DNA from: Caulobacter segnis ATCC 21756
GTDB taxonomy: Bacteria; Pseudomonadota; Alphaproteobacteria; Caulobacterales; Caulobacteraceae
Direction: 5' to 3'
DNA length: 64,000 nucleotides
NCBI RefSeq assembly: GCF_000092285.1
Contig: NC_014100.1
Coordinates: 558,001 to 622,000 of the forward strand
The notes beneath the pieces are model-generated. The model was given only the letters and a program-made list of their open reading frames with translations. It did not search any database and was not told the DNA's origin. This document shows positions 27,214-35,902 of the stretch, one piece after another. Position numbers and translations under genes: made by a program. Each line of letters begins with the position of its first letter. The first letter of the stretch is position 1.

Positions 27214-28058
27214 GAGGGCGTCTCCGCCAGGAAACGCTCGATCGCGTCGACCACGACGTCCGGGGCGCTGAGCTGGGGATAGTGTCCCCGCACGTTCATG
27301 ATCTCGAGGCGGGCGCGGGGAATGTGATCGGCCAGAAAGCGCGCCGCGGCCAGCGGAACCACCACGTCGGCCTTGGCCTGGAGGATGGCCGCCGGGACCC
27401 TGCACTCGGAAAGATGCGCGCGATAGTCCGACGTGAACGTCGCCTCCGCGAAACGGCGCGTCAGCTCGGCGTTCTCCCGGCTGAAGCTGAAGACCAGCTC
27501 CTGGGTCAGGGAGGGGTTGTCGGGCTGGTCCATCACCCTGGGGGCCAACGCCCTGGCCCAGCCTTGGAAGTCCAGCTCCATCAGTCCGAGGAAGTCCTCC
27601 ACGTCCTTGGGCTCGAAACCGCCCTCGTAGGAGCCGTCGTTCAGATAGCGCGGCGAGGCGCCGATCATGATCAGCCTGCCGATCCGATCGGTCCGCAGGC
27701 TGGCCAGCAGGGAGATCATCCCCGAGACCGAGTGACCCGCCACGCTGACGTCCCGCAAGTCCAGCGCGTCCAGGATCTCCACCAGGTCATCGGCGTAGCC
27801 CTCCAGCGTCCGGTAGCGATCCGCGTCGTAGTGGGCGAAGTCCGAGGCGCCGGAGCCCATGTGGTCGTAGAGGACCACGCGCCGCTTGGCGGAAAGTTCC
27901 GGGGCCATTTTCCCCCAGATCGTCTGGTCGGTGCCAAAGCCGTGCAGAAGGACAAGCGGCGGCTCGCCGGCGCCTATCTCGCTGATGGCGTGCGCCTTGA
28001 GCATGGCCTCTTCGCGCTCGGAGAAGGCGTGGGCGCGTCTGACGACCTCGTGCGACAA
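27210..28058 (-). CDS. RsbQ-like alpha/beta hydrolase (signalling type)
   Basis: 282 aa. The TTG at 28058 is chosen as start because AGGAGG lies 8 bases upstream; an internal Met at residue 19 is the alternative. Catalytic residues Ser110 (VAGHSVSG), Asp231 (QAKADVVVP) and His259 (NVRGHYPQL) are in place. The phrases HGFGTDQTIWGKMAPE, VVLYDHMGSGASD and RYLNDGSYEGGF follow Bacillus RsbQ and the plant KAI2/D14 group closely. In Bacillus, RsbQ works with the PAS phosphatase RsbP in energy stress. Here the partner gene, overlapping by 4 bp, is a PAS kinase. Confidence 0.9.
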   Translation of the reverse strand: MSHEVVRRAHAFSEREEAMLKAHAISEIGAGEPPLVLLHGFGTDQTIWGKMAPELSAKRRVVLYDHMGSGASDFAHYDADRYRTLEGYADDLVEILDALDLRDVSVAGHSVSGMISLLASLRTDRIGRLIMIGASPRYLNDGSYEGGFEPKDVEDFLGLMELDFQGWARALAPRVMDQPDNPSLTQELVFSFSRENAELTRRFAEATFTSDYRAHLSECRVPAAILQAKADVVVPLAAARFLADHIPRARLEIMNVRGHYPQLSAPDVVVDAIERFLAETPS

Positions 28059-28261
28059 AGCGATCGACCTCCTCTCAAGCGGGAATCGCCGACTTTTCCT
28101 ACACTTTTTGGGCGAATGTCGGGGGAAGTCAATGCAGCCTCAAGCCTAGCAGAACGCCCGGCGCCGCGGCGAATGGGTCAAACGCAGTTTCGCGGATTTA
28201 TATTATAAACAAAGACTTAGGTTATTCTTGTCGAAGGCGTCGCGGGGCCGCCCTTGGTTCC

Positions 28262-29014
28262 CTAGCCGCCGACCGCCGCCGCCGCGAAATCCCGCCAGCG
28301 CTTGGCCTCCTTGCGGAAGTGGCTATGGGTCTTGGCGAGGCGCTTGTCGATTTCGGCCAGCTGAGCGCGGGCCTCGTCCTTGCGGCCTTGGCGGGCCAGG
28401 AAGACGGTGTAGCGCGCGACGCCCTCGAAGCCGGGATAGTGATCGGCGGCCCACCGCAGGGCGGTCTCGGCCTGCTCGTCGCGGGCCAGCGCCTGATAGA
28501 CGCGGCCCAGGGCCAGCATGGTATGGGGCGTGCGACCGGCGTTGGGCGTCTCGCCCAGCTTCTCCAGCAGCGGCAGGGCCTCGGCCGGACGGTTCAGCTC
28601 GATCAGGGCGTTGGCGCGCCCCAGCAGAAGCTGCGGATCATCGGCGTACATCCCCGCCAGGCTGTCGGCGTAGAGCCGCTCGGCCTCGGCGTGCTTGCCA
28701 AGCTCGGTGGCCGCGACGGCCAGGCGGACCCGGTTGGCGACCGTGGGGGCGTCGTCGACGGCCTTGGCGGCCTCGCGGTACTCGCGCTGCGGGTCCAGCG
28801 CCTGGCGGGCGGCGGCGCCGACCGTGCGAGCGGCCTTGCCGCCCATCAGCTCGGGCAGGATCACGGCGACCAGATAGACCACCCCGCCGACCGGCTGGAA
28901 CAGCAGGATGATCCACAGCCAGTACATCTCGCGGTGCGTCCGAACGACATGGACGCACAGAGCGATCGAGAACAGCAGCGACAGGCCGAGCAGCGGCAAC
29001 GGAAGCGAGAACAT
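28262..29014 (-). CDS. Membrane-anchored TPR-repeat protein
   Basis: 250 aa. Two N-terminal hydrophobic helices (about 3-25 and 32-53) precede a cytoplasmic array of TPR-like repeats (AERLYADSLAGMYADDPQLLLGRANALIELNRPAEALPLLEKL and onward). The second helix segment (MYWLWIILLFQPVGGVVYLV) resembles phospholipase-D N-terminal membrane modules. TPRs mediate protein contacts; partner unknown. It lies 31 bp after pth on the same strand. The 203 bp between it and the next gene are AT-rich and probably carry the promoter of the hydrolase-kinase operon. Confidence 0.8.
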   Translation of the reverse strand: MFSLPLPLLGLSLLFSIALCVHVVRTHREMYWLWIILLFQPVGGVVYLVAVILPELMGGKAARTVGAAARQALDPQREYREAAKAVDDAPTVANRVRLAVAATELGKHAEAERLYADSLAGMYADDPQLLLGRANALIELNRPAEALPLLEKLGETPNAGRTPHTMLALGRVYQALARDEQAETALRWAADHYPGFEGVARYTVFLARQGRKDEARAQLAEIDKRLAKTHSHFRKEAKRWRDFAAAAVGG

Positions 29015-29045
29015 GCTGGCGTCTTCTCCCGAGCGGCCGACGGCG

Positions 29046-29666
29046 TCAATCGTCCGTTTTCGAGGGCTTCCTCGGATCGGCCTTGGGCGCGGGGGCCAGG
29101 CGCATGACCTCGGCTTGGTAGCGCTCGTCGTCGCCGACCGCCGCGAAGGGCAGGGCGTCGGCGATGGCGTCCAGCATCGGGTCCAGCCACTGGTGCTCGA
29201 CCTTGTGGAAGTCGCCCAGCACGTAGTGCATCACCGCGTCCTTGTGGCCCGGGTGGCCGACGCCGATCCGACCCCGGCGGAAGGCGTCGCCGACCTGGCT
29301 GGTCACCGAGCGAATGCCGTTGTTGCCTGCCGCCCCGCCGCCGGCCTTCATGCGGAAGCGGCCGGGCGCCATGTCGATCTCGTCGTGGAAGACGATCACG
29401 TCGGCCGGCTTGAGCTTGAAGAATTTCATGGCCTCGCCCACGGCGCGGCCGCTCTCGTTGTAATAGGTCTTGGGCTTGAGCAGCAGCAGCTTCACCGGAC
29501 CGTCCGGCGTGCTGACCTGGCCCTCGCAGGCGAGGCCCTGGAAGCGGGCGCGCCACGGGGCCGTGCCCCACTTCCGCGCCAAGGCGTCGACGGCCATGAA
29601 GCCGACGTTGTGGCGGTTCTTCTCGTACTTGGGCTCGGGATTGCCCAGGCCGGCGAGGATCAGCAT
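29046..29666 (-). CDS. pth: Peptidyl-tRNA hydrolase
   Basis: 206 aa. Pth motifs in order: LILAGLGNPEPKYEKNRHNVGFMAVDAL with the catalytic His, KPKTYYNESGRAVGEAMKFF, VFHDEIDMAPGRFRMKAGGGAAGNNGIRS, and FRRGRIGVGHPG. It releases tRNA from prematurely terminated peptides. rplY lies upstream on the same strand with a terminator between them, so the two are only loosely linked; the pairing of rplY (ctc) with pth is common in bacteria. Confidence 0.97.
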   Translation of the reverse strand: MLILAGLGNPEPKYEKNRHNVGFMAVDALARKWGTAPWRARFQGLACEGQVSTPDGPVKLLLLKPKTYYNESGRAVGEAMKFFKLKPADVIVFHDEIDMAPGRFRMKAGGGAAGNNGIRSVTSQVGDAFRRGRIGVGHPGHKDAVMHYVLGDFHKVEHQWLDPMLDAIADALPFAAVGDDERYQAEVMRLAPAPKADPRKPSKTDD

Positions 29667-29689
29667 CGCGGAGGTCTCGAGGGGACAAA

Positions 29690-29720
29690 CAAAAACGGGC
29701 GGACCCGAAGGTCCGCCCGC
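29690..29720 (-). terminator. Rho-independent terminator after rplY (TTCG tetraloop)
   Basis: Arms CGGGCGGACC (29696-29705) and GGTCCGCCCG (29710-29719) with loop CGAA on the plus strand, i.e. a TTCG tetraloop in the minus-strand transcript, followed there by TTTTT. Placed between rplY and pth. Confidence 0.85.
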
Positions 29721-29754
29721 TCTTTAAATCGGTTCGATCCGAAGACCGAGCGGA

Positions 29755-30354
29755 TTAGGCTTCGGTCGTGGTGTCGCCGGCGTCCGACTGGGAGGCCGAC
29801 GAGGCCTTCAGGGTCGCGATCACGAAGTCGCGGTCCACGGCCGGCTTCACGCCTTCCGGCAGCTTCACTTCCGAGATGCGGATGGTGTCGCCGATGTCGT
29901 GGCTGGCCAGGTCGATGACCAGTTCTTCCGGGATCTTGTCGGCCGGGCAGGCCAGCTCGACGGTGTGACGGATCACTTCCAGCGAGCCGCCCTTCTTCAG
30001 GCCGACCGAGATGTCGTGGTTCTTGAAGTGCACCGGCACTTCGATCTTGATCAGCTGGTGCTCGTCGACGCGGTACAGGTCGAAGTGGACCGGCTCGTCG
30101 GTGACGGGGTGGAACTGGACGGCCTTGGCGATGACCGATTGCTTTTCGTCGCCGTGCTGCAGCGTGACCAGGTGGCCGAGCAGCTTGCCGGTGTACAGCG
30201 ACTTGCGGAATTCGTTGGCGCGCACGGCGATGTTCACCGGGGCCTTGCCGCCGCCGTACAGGACGCCGGGGATCTTGCCTTCGCGGCGGACGGCGCGGGC
30301 GGCGCCGGTGCCGGAACCGTCGCGAACTTCAACGTTCAGAATGATCTCAGCCAT
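29755..30354 (-). CDS. rplY: Ribosomal protein bL25 (Ctc form with TL5 domain)
   Basis: 199 aa, the long CTC/TL5-type form. The N-terminal 5S-rRNA-binding domain begins MAEIILNVEVRDGSGTGAARAVRREGKIPGVLYGGGKAPVNIAV and contains SVIAKAVQFHPVTDEPVHFDLYRV; a C-terminal beta domain follows (VPVHFKNHDISVGLKKGG) and ends in an acidic tail. It binds 5S rRNA in the large subunit. It is preceded by the lipoprotein gene and its terminator, which suggests its own promoter in 30355-30456. Confidence 0.96.
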   Translation of the reverse strand: MAEIILNVEVRDGSGTGAARAVRREGKIPGVLYGGGKAPVNIAVRANEFRKSLYTGKLLGHLVTLQHGDEKQSVIAKAVQFHPVTDEPVHFDLYRVDEHQLIKIEVPVHFKNHDISVGLKKGGSLEVIRHTVELACPADKIPEELVIDLASHDIGDTIRISEVKLPEGVKPAVDRDFVIATLKASSASQSDAGDTTTEA

Positions 30355-30456
30355 GGGACTGTCTTTCTGGAGAGCCGTATGCTCTCCGCTATGACCCAGC
30401 GCCTATGGCCGTATCGCCACGCTCGCCCGGTCGTTTTGGGGTCGCGCTACATACAC

Positions 30457-30489
30457 AAAAGGGCCGGGCGACGCAACGCCCGGCCCTTT
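30457..30489 (-). terminator. Rho-independent terminator after the 30.5-31.6 kb lipoprotein gene
   Basis: A stem of about 12 bp (AAAGGGCCGGGCG / CGCCCGGCCCTTT) with a T run on the minus strand, between the lipoprotein stop (30510) and rplY. Confidence 0.8.
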
Positions 30490-30509
30490 CGGCGTGATCG
30501 CGCGGAAAA

Positions 30510-31562
30510 TCAGCTCTTCTTGGTGGTCGACTTGCGCACGACCTTCTTGGCCTTGGTCTTGACCGTGGTCTCGATCTTCGGGGGCGGCGGCGGTTCGGGC
30601 GGCAGGGCCGCGCCGGCGGCCTTGGCCATGCAGGCGCCGGTGTCCATCAGGATGTGCTGACCCAGGCAGAAGATGTCCTCGTAGTGGGGCTTGGACACCG
30701 CCAGGCACTGATAGAGGTTCAGCTTGGCCATGTTCAGGCACGAGCCGGTAGCCGGGTCGACGCTGAGAGCGTCGATCGAGGTCAGGTTGTTGTCGCCGGC
30801 CGCGCCGAGCGCGGCGAGCGCCGCCACGGCCAGGCCGCGGATCACGACGGGCTGATAGGGCGCGGGTGCGGCGCGCGGGGTCAGGCCCAGGGTCTGGCCG
30901 CCGAGGGAGGCCTGCTGCAGAACCGCGACGTCGGCGCTTTCGGCCAGGGCCGGCGCGGTCGACAGGGTCTTGGCGGAGGCCAGGCGAGCGTCTCGGTCGC
31001 TGACCGAGCTCTTGGACCAGGACGAACGCTGCACGTCGTAGGCGGCCTGCTTCACCGCCTTGCCGGCCACATAGACCTTCAGGCCGTCGCCGCCGAGCTG
31101 GTCGATGATCAGGCCCGCGGCGCTGTCGGCGCCCTTGAACACGGTCGCGTACGAAGGGTTGGAGAAGATGTTGTTGATCATCTCCTGACGCTGGGCGGGA
31201 TGGGCCGCGACTTCGCGCACCGAGGCCACGAAGGTGGGGTCCTGCAAGGCCATGACGGCGGCGTAGGCCACCGCGCCGTTCATCAACGACTTGGGCTCGT
31301 AGGCCGCTCCGACCTTCAGCGAGACCTGGATCTGGTCGCCGTTCTGGAAGGTCGGCGAGATGGCCGCGGCCCGGGCCATGTAGCCGCGGAAGGCGCTGGC
31401 GCGCTCGATGACCTGAGACGACAAGGTGATCGGCGGCGGCGGCGGCGGGGCTTGGACCACCGGCGGCGGCGGTGGCGGCGGGGAGCTACAGGCGGCGACG
31501 ATCGCCGTCAGCGCCACGGCGGTCGTCGCCAGCACGACGCGCGCACGCGAAAAGGAACGCAT
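30510..31562 (-). CDS. Predicted lipoprotein with proline-rich linkers and lysine-rich tail
   Basis: 350 aa. The signal peptide ends at a lipobox (AIVAAC), followed by a poly-Pro stretch (PPPPPPPVVQ), a helical body of about 250 residues with several Ala/Asp-rich helices, four Cys near the end (SCLNM, QCLAV, FCLGQ, ACMAK), a second Pro stretch and a very basic tail (KTKAKKVVRKSTTKKS). This suggests an envelope protein anchored by lipid at one end; a basic tail could bind peptidoglycan, LPS or nucleic acid. No family recognised. A CtrA-like motif lies upstream. Confidence 0.7.
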   Translation of the reverse strand: MRSFSRARVVLATTAVALTAIVAACSSPPPPPPPVVQAPPPPPPITLSSQVIERASAFRGYMARAAAISPTFQNGDQIQVSLKVGAAYEPKSLMNGAVAYAAVMALQDPTFVASVREVAAHPAQRQEMINNIFSNPSYATVFKGADSAAGLIIDQLGGDGLKVYVAGKAVKQAAYDVQRSSWSKSSVSDRDARLASAKTLSTAPALAESADVAVLQQASLGGQTLGLTPRAAPAPYQPVVIRGLAVAALAALGAAGDNNLTSIDALSVDPATGSCLNMAKLNLYQCLAVSKPHYEDIFCLGQHILMDTGACMAKAAGAALPPEPPPPPKIETTVKTKAKKVVRKSTTKKS

Positions 31563-31635
31563 TCTCGAACTTCCCCATCAGGTCTTGGCGGAGCCCATAG
31601 CAGCCTGGGCGGGCGACATTGTGACTGTCGGTCCG

Positions 31636-31650
31636 TTAACCAAGCTTTGA
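31636..31650. promoter_or_regulatory. Candidate CtrA-like site TTAA-N7-TTGA
   Basis: TTAA at 31636 and TTGA at 31647 separated by seven bases, one mismatch from the Caulobacter CtrA consensus TTAA-N7-TTAA, 74 bp upstream of the lipoprotein start. It is short and imperfect, so it may be coincidence. Confidence 0.3.
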
Positions 31651-31724
31651 CAAGCGTGGCCGTGGTTTTGGGTCGTTTTGGCTTGCGCCGGTTAACCACG
31701 ACGGCCGCGATGGGGAAGAAGCTC

Positions 31725-32663
<939 letters not shown>

Positions 32664-32789
32664 GGAGATATCTCGGGATGGGGGCGGCCGATGCGGCGCC
32701 TTCTAGCAGGCGAAGCTCTGGAAACAAGTGTTAACGGCTAGACTTTTTCGATTCCGTGGACGGAGGATCCGCGCCGTGTCGTTCGCGCC

Positions 32790-33578
32790 TCACGCTTCCA
32801 GCATGATCGCCGACAGCAGACGGCCGTAGTCGCCTTCGTTGTTCAGGAAGGCGCGGCGGTTGGAGAAGAACCATTCCTCCTCCGCCCGCGTGTCGCGACC
32901 GACCCATTCGCGACGCTCGACCCCGGCGGTCTCCAGGCGATCCAGAACGAAGGCGGGCAGGTCGAAGAAGCGCTTGTCGTCCGAGACGCCGGGCTTGAAG
33001 AACCGGCCCGAGCCGGGACAGTCGGCCTCGAACTTGTGCAGGAAATCCAGGCCCACCTCGTAGGACTTGGGCCCGATGCAGGGGCCGACGACGCCGGTGA
33101 TGTTGGCCGGGTTCGCGCCCAGCTCGACCATCCGGTCGACGGCGGCCTGGATGACGCCGTCCAGCGCCCCGCGCCAGCCGGCGTGGGCGGCGGCCACGAC
33201 GCGGGCGTCGGGATCGACCAGCAGCACGGGCGCGCAGTCGGCCGCCATCGCGCCGCAGATCACGCCCGGCGTCTTGCTGACCACCGCGTCGCCCTGGGGG
33301 CGCGCGTCGCCCCACGAGCCGTCGGCCGTGATCGCGATGGTCGAATGGATCTGGTAGCAGACGTTCAGATCCTCGGGCCCGCCGCCGAACCAGCGCGCGA
33401 TGCGGGCGCGGTTCTCCTCGACGTCGGCCGGCTCGTCCTGGCTGCCGCGGCCGACATTGAGGCTGGCGTAGATCCCCTTCGAGACCCCGCCTTGGCGCGT
33501 GAAGAAGGCGTGCTTGACGCCCGGCAGGCTGGCCAGCAGCGGCGACTGGACGGTGGGCAGGTCGGGCGTGTGGGTCAT
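32790..33578 (-). CDS. pgeF: Peptidoglycan editing factor PgeF (multicopper/laccase-domain family)
   Basis: 262 aa from the ATG at 33578, which overlaps the stop of midA by ATGA; a longer frame upstream lies within midA. Motifs: PGVKHAFFTRQGGVSKGIYASLNVG, CADCAPVLLVDP-type segment (AADCAPVLLVDPDARVVAAAHAGWRG) with His and Cys metal ligands, and VGPCIGPKSYEVG. Family members were annotated as polyphenol oxidases; PgeF in E. coli corrects L-Ser misincorporated into peptidoglycan precursors. Co-translated with midA. Confidence 0.92.
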   Translation of the reverse strand: MTHTPDLPTVQSPLLASLPGVKHAFFTRQGGVSKGIYASLNVGRGSQDEPADVEENRARIARWFGGGPEDLNVCYQIHSTIAITADGSWGDARPQGDAVVSKTPGVICGAMAADCAPVLLVDPDARVVAAAHAGWRGALDGVIQAAVDRMVELGANPANITGVVGPCIGPKSYEVGLDFLHKFEADCPGSGRFFKPGVSDDKRFFDLPAFVLDRLETAGVERREWVGRDTRAEEEWFFSNRRAFLNNEGDYGRLLSAIMLEA

Positions 33579-34726
33579 GTCGCGTCCTCGAAGAGGGGGG
33601 GCGAAAGATCGGGCGCGCACAGGCACGCCACCTTGAACAGGGTCCCCATCTGCGCCTCGCCGAGCAGACGATCAAGCTGTCTTCCGATCTGGTCGGTCTT
33701 CTCGGGCTGACGGGCCGCGAGCGCCTCGGCGCGGTCGAGGATGCCGAGCGCCACCAGGAACTGGCCTTGCGTCAGGATCGGCCCGGCCTTGGCTCCGGTG
33801 TCGCGCGCGGCGGCTACCACCGACGGGAAGTCGGCCCAGACGGTGAGGTCGGCCAGGCCCGCGGTCTTCAGCGGGTCGACCTTCTGGTGGTTCTGGACGG
33901 CTTGCAGCGTGTCGCCGGCCTCGGGCTCGGCCCGGCCATAGTCGATCAGCAGCGCCGCGCCGCCGTCTGTCACGAGGCGATGGGCGATCTCGGAGGCGAG
34001 GGCCGCCTGGGCGGGAGAGGTCTCGACGACCGCGCCGACTGGGAAATCCTCCCCCTGAGGGGGGAGGTGACGCGAAGCGTCGGAGGGGGAAGAGGCAGGA
34101 CCAGACGAACTTCCCCCTCCGGTCGCTCCGCGACCACCTCCCCCTCTGGGGGGAGGACTTAAACTCCGCAGCCCAAACGCCAGGTCTCCGTCCTCGCCCA
34201 GCCCGATCACCCGCTCGGCCCAGCCGTCCTTCGTCCGGACGAACTGGCGGGCGGGCAGGCAGTCCAGGAGCTCGTTGGCGACCAGGATCATCGGCGCGCC
34301 GCCTGGGACCTCGTCGAGGCGCGAGGCCCAGCGGGGGCGCTCGCCCAGCCGTTCGGCTTGGCGAGCCTTCAGGGGCTGGGAGACCTCGACCAGCCAGACG
34401 TCGGTGGCCGCGAGGAAGTCCGGGGCCAAGCGCGCGGCGCGCAGCAGGTCGCTCATCAGGGCGCCGTCGCCGGGACCCATCTCGACCAGGCGGAACGGGG
34501 CGGGGCGGCCCATGCGGGTCCAGGTCTCGATCACCCAGAGGCCGATCAACTCGCCGAACATCTGGCTGACGAGGGGCGCGGTGATGAAGTCGCCGCTCGC
34601 GCCAAGATCCGGGCGCGTGGCGTAGTAGCCGTCGCGCGGGTCGTGCAGGCAGCGGGTGAAGAACTCTGGCGCGCCGATCGGCCCGTCCTGGGCGATCTGG
34701 GCCTTGAGGCGGTCCAGCAGGCTCAT
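33575..34726 (-). CDS. NDUFAF7/MidA-type SAM-dependent methyltransferase with an in-frame repeat insertion
   Basis: 383 aa. The N-terminal FFTRCLHDPRDGYYATRPDLGASGDFITAPLVSQMFGELIGLWVIETW is the family signature, and the SAM site is VEMGPGDGALMSDLLRAARL. Human NDUFAF7 methylates an arginine of complex I. Residues about 188-228 (PPPRGGGGRGATGGG and onward) are not family-like and correspond exactly to a family A repeat at 34048-34165. The reading frame is kept across it. The gene overlaps pgeF and starts 4 bp after lgt. Confidence 0.88.
   Translation of the reverse strand: MSLLDRLKAQIAQDGPIGAPEFFTRCLHDPRDGYYATRPDLGASGDFITAPLVSQMFGELIGLWVIETWTRMGRPAPFRLVEMGPGDGALMSDLLRAARLAPDFLAATDVWLVEVSQPLKARQAERLGERPRWASRLDEVPGGAPMILVANELLDCLPARQFVRTKDGWAERVIGLGEDGDLAFGLRSLSPPPRGGGGRGATGGGSSSGPASSPSDASRHLPPQGEDFPVGAVVETSPAQAALASEIAHRLVTDGGAALLIDYGRAEPEAGDTLQAVQNHQKVDPLKTAGLADLTVWADFPSVVAAARDTGAKAGPILTQGQFLVALGILDRAEALAARQPEKTDQIGRQLDRLLGEAQMGTLFKVACLCAPDLSPPLFEDAT
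34048..34165. repeat. Family A repeat inside the midA coding sequence
   Basis: Arms CCTCCCCCTGAGGGGGGAGG and CCACCTCCCCCTCTGGGGGG with inner hairpins (GACGCGAAGCGTC and GGTCGCTCCGCGACC), the same layout as intergenic copies at 4.9, 38.4 and 39.9 kb. It adds about 40 Gly/Pro/Ser-rich residues to the methyltransferase without a stop codon. Confidence 0.9.
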
Positions 34727-34730
34727 GCGG

Positions 34731-35621
34731 TCAGGCGGCGGTCTCGACGGGCGCGCGCAGCGAGCGCCACAGCAGCCAGCCGCCGACCAGGATCATCGGC
34801 GCCGACAGCATCATCCCCATGGTCAGGCCCAGCGGGAAGTCGGGCATGCCGATGTCTGGATTGCGCACGTTCTCCAGCGACAGGCGGAACAGGCCATAGG
34901 CCAGCAGGAAGGTCGCGACGATCGCGCCGCGCCGTTGCAGCCACTTCAGCCGATAGATGGCGAGGGCCAGGATCAGGAACAGCAGCAGGCCCTCCAGGCC
35001 AGCCTCGTAGAGCTGGCTGGGATGGCGCGGCAGCTCTCCCGCGGGGCAAATCCCTTGCGGATGGGTGGCGCGGATCGTGTCGTTGCAGAAGATGATCCCC
35101 CACGGACCGTCGGTGACCCGGCCCCACAGCTCGCCATTGATGAAGTTGGCGATGCGGCCGAAGAAGATGCCGATCGGGGCGACGGGCGCGACCAGGTCGC
35201 CCAGCTTCAGCATGTCGATCTTGTTGCGTTGGGCGAACAGGGCGATCGCCGCGCACACGCCCAGGAAGCCGCCGTGGAAGGACATGCCGCCTTCCCAGAT
35301 CTTGAGCACGTCCAAGGGATTGGCCATCAGCCACGTCCGCTGGGCGTCGTTGGGCAGCATGTAGAAGAGGATGTAGCCCAGGCGTCCGCCCAGGATGATG
35401 CCCAGGGTGATCCAGAGCACGAGGTCGTCGATCTGCAGCGGCGTGGCGGTCGGGGTCCGGCCGCCCCACAGGCTGGGCGTCTTCACCAGGCGAACCGCGT
35501 AGCGCCAGCCCAGCAGGATGCCCGCCACATAGGCCAGGGCGTACCAGCGCAGGGCGAGCGGCCCCCACTGCAGGGCCCAGGGGCCGATATGAACCACCGG
35601 ATCAATGTCGGGGAAGATCAC
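34731..35621 (-). CDS. lgt: Prolipoprotein diacylglyceryl transferase
   Basis: 296 aa, GTG start. Seven membrane helices and the Lgt signature GRIANFINGELWGRVTDGPWG are seen, as is the catalytic-arm segment HPSQLYEAGLEGLLLFL. It attaches diacylglycerol to the lipobox Cys of prolipoproteins in the inner membrane; the predicted lipoproteins at 12.1 and 30.5 kb would be substrates. First gene of lgt-midA-pgeF. Upstream lies the tandem 55-bp repeat array. Confidence 0.97.
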   Translation of the reverse strand: MIFPDIDPVVHIGPWALQWGPLALRWYALAYVAGILLGWRYAVRLVKTPSLWGGRTPTATPLQIDDLVLWITLGIILGGRLGYILFYMLPNDAQRTWLMANPLDVLKIWEGGMSFHGGFLGVCAAIALFAQRNKIDMLKLGDLVAPVAPIGIFFGRIANFINGELWGRVTDGPWGIIFCNDTIRATHPQGICPAGELPRHPSQLYEAGLEGLLLFLILALAIYRLKWLQRRGAIVATFLLAYGLFRLSLENVRNPDIGMPDFPLGLTMGMMLSAPMILVGGWLLWRSLRAPVETAA

Positions 35622-35665
35622 GCGCTCGGGCTCCGCTCGGGACAGATCGTCGCACCGTATAAAGC

Positions 35666-35823
35666 GCGTCAGGCGAAAGTGTGAGCGGTTTCGCCGCCCG
35701 GACGCGCGCCTAGCAAAGCCGCGTCAGGCGAAAGTGTGAGCGGTTTCGCCGCTCGGACGCGCGTCTAGGAAGAGCTGGTCAGGCGAAAGTGTGAGCGGTT
35801 TCGAGGCTCCGGCGCGCGCCTAA
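35666..35823. repeat. Three tandem 55-bp-period hairpin repeats between lgt and ubiK
   Basis: Three 48-bp units start at 35666, 35721 and 35776, exactly 55 bp apart. Each contains GGCGAAA-GTGTGAGCGG-TTTCGCC, a 7-bp inverted repeat around a 10-base loop, followed by a GC-rich tail ending in a stop-like TAG or TAA. The third copy has a damaged right arm (TTTCGAG). The array lies in the gap between divergent lgt and ubiK. Confidence 0.92.
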
Positions 35824-35902
35824 GGAGTCGTTGGCTCTTCGCTTTCACCTCTTGTTTCCCATATAAGGAGGGCTCGCCCATCCGCGGGCGCGTGGAAAGC
35901 CG

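Noticed and set aside
35666..35823. Each 55-bp unit encodes a 10-codon frame beginning GTG and ending in a stop (MSGFAARTR-like)
   Set aside because: The same peptide-like similarity follows from the DNA repeat itself; the third copy changes several residues while the hairpin part is kept longest. No ribosome-binding site was seen for each.
35666..35823. CRISPR array
   Set aside because: Only three units with 7-bp spacers, no variable spacers of constant length and no cas genes.
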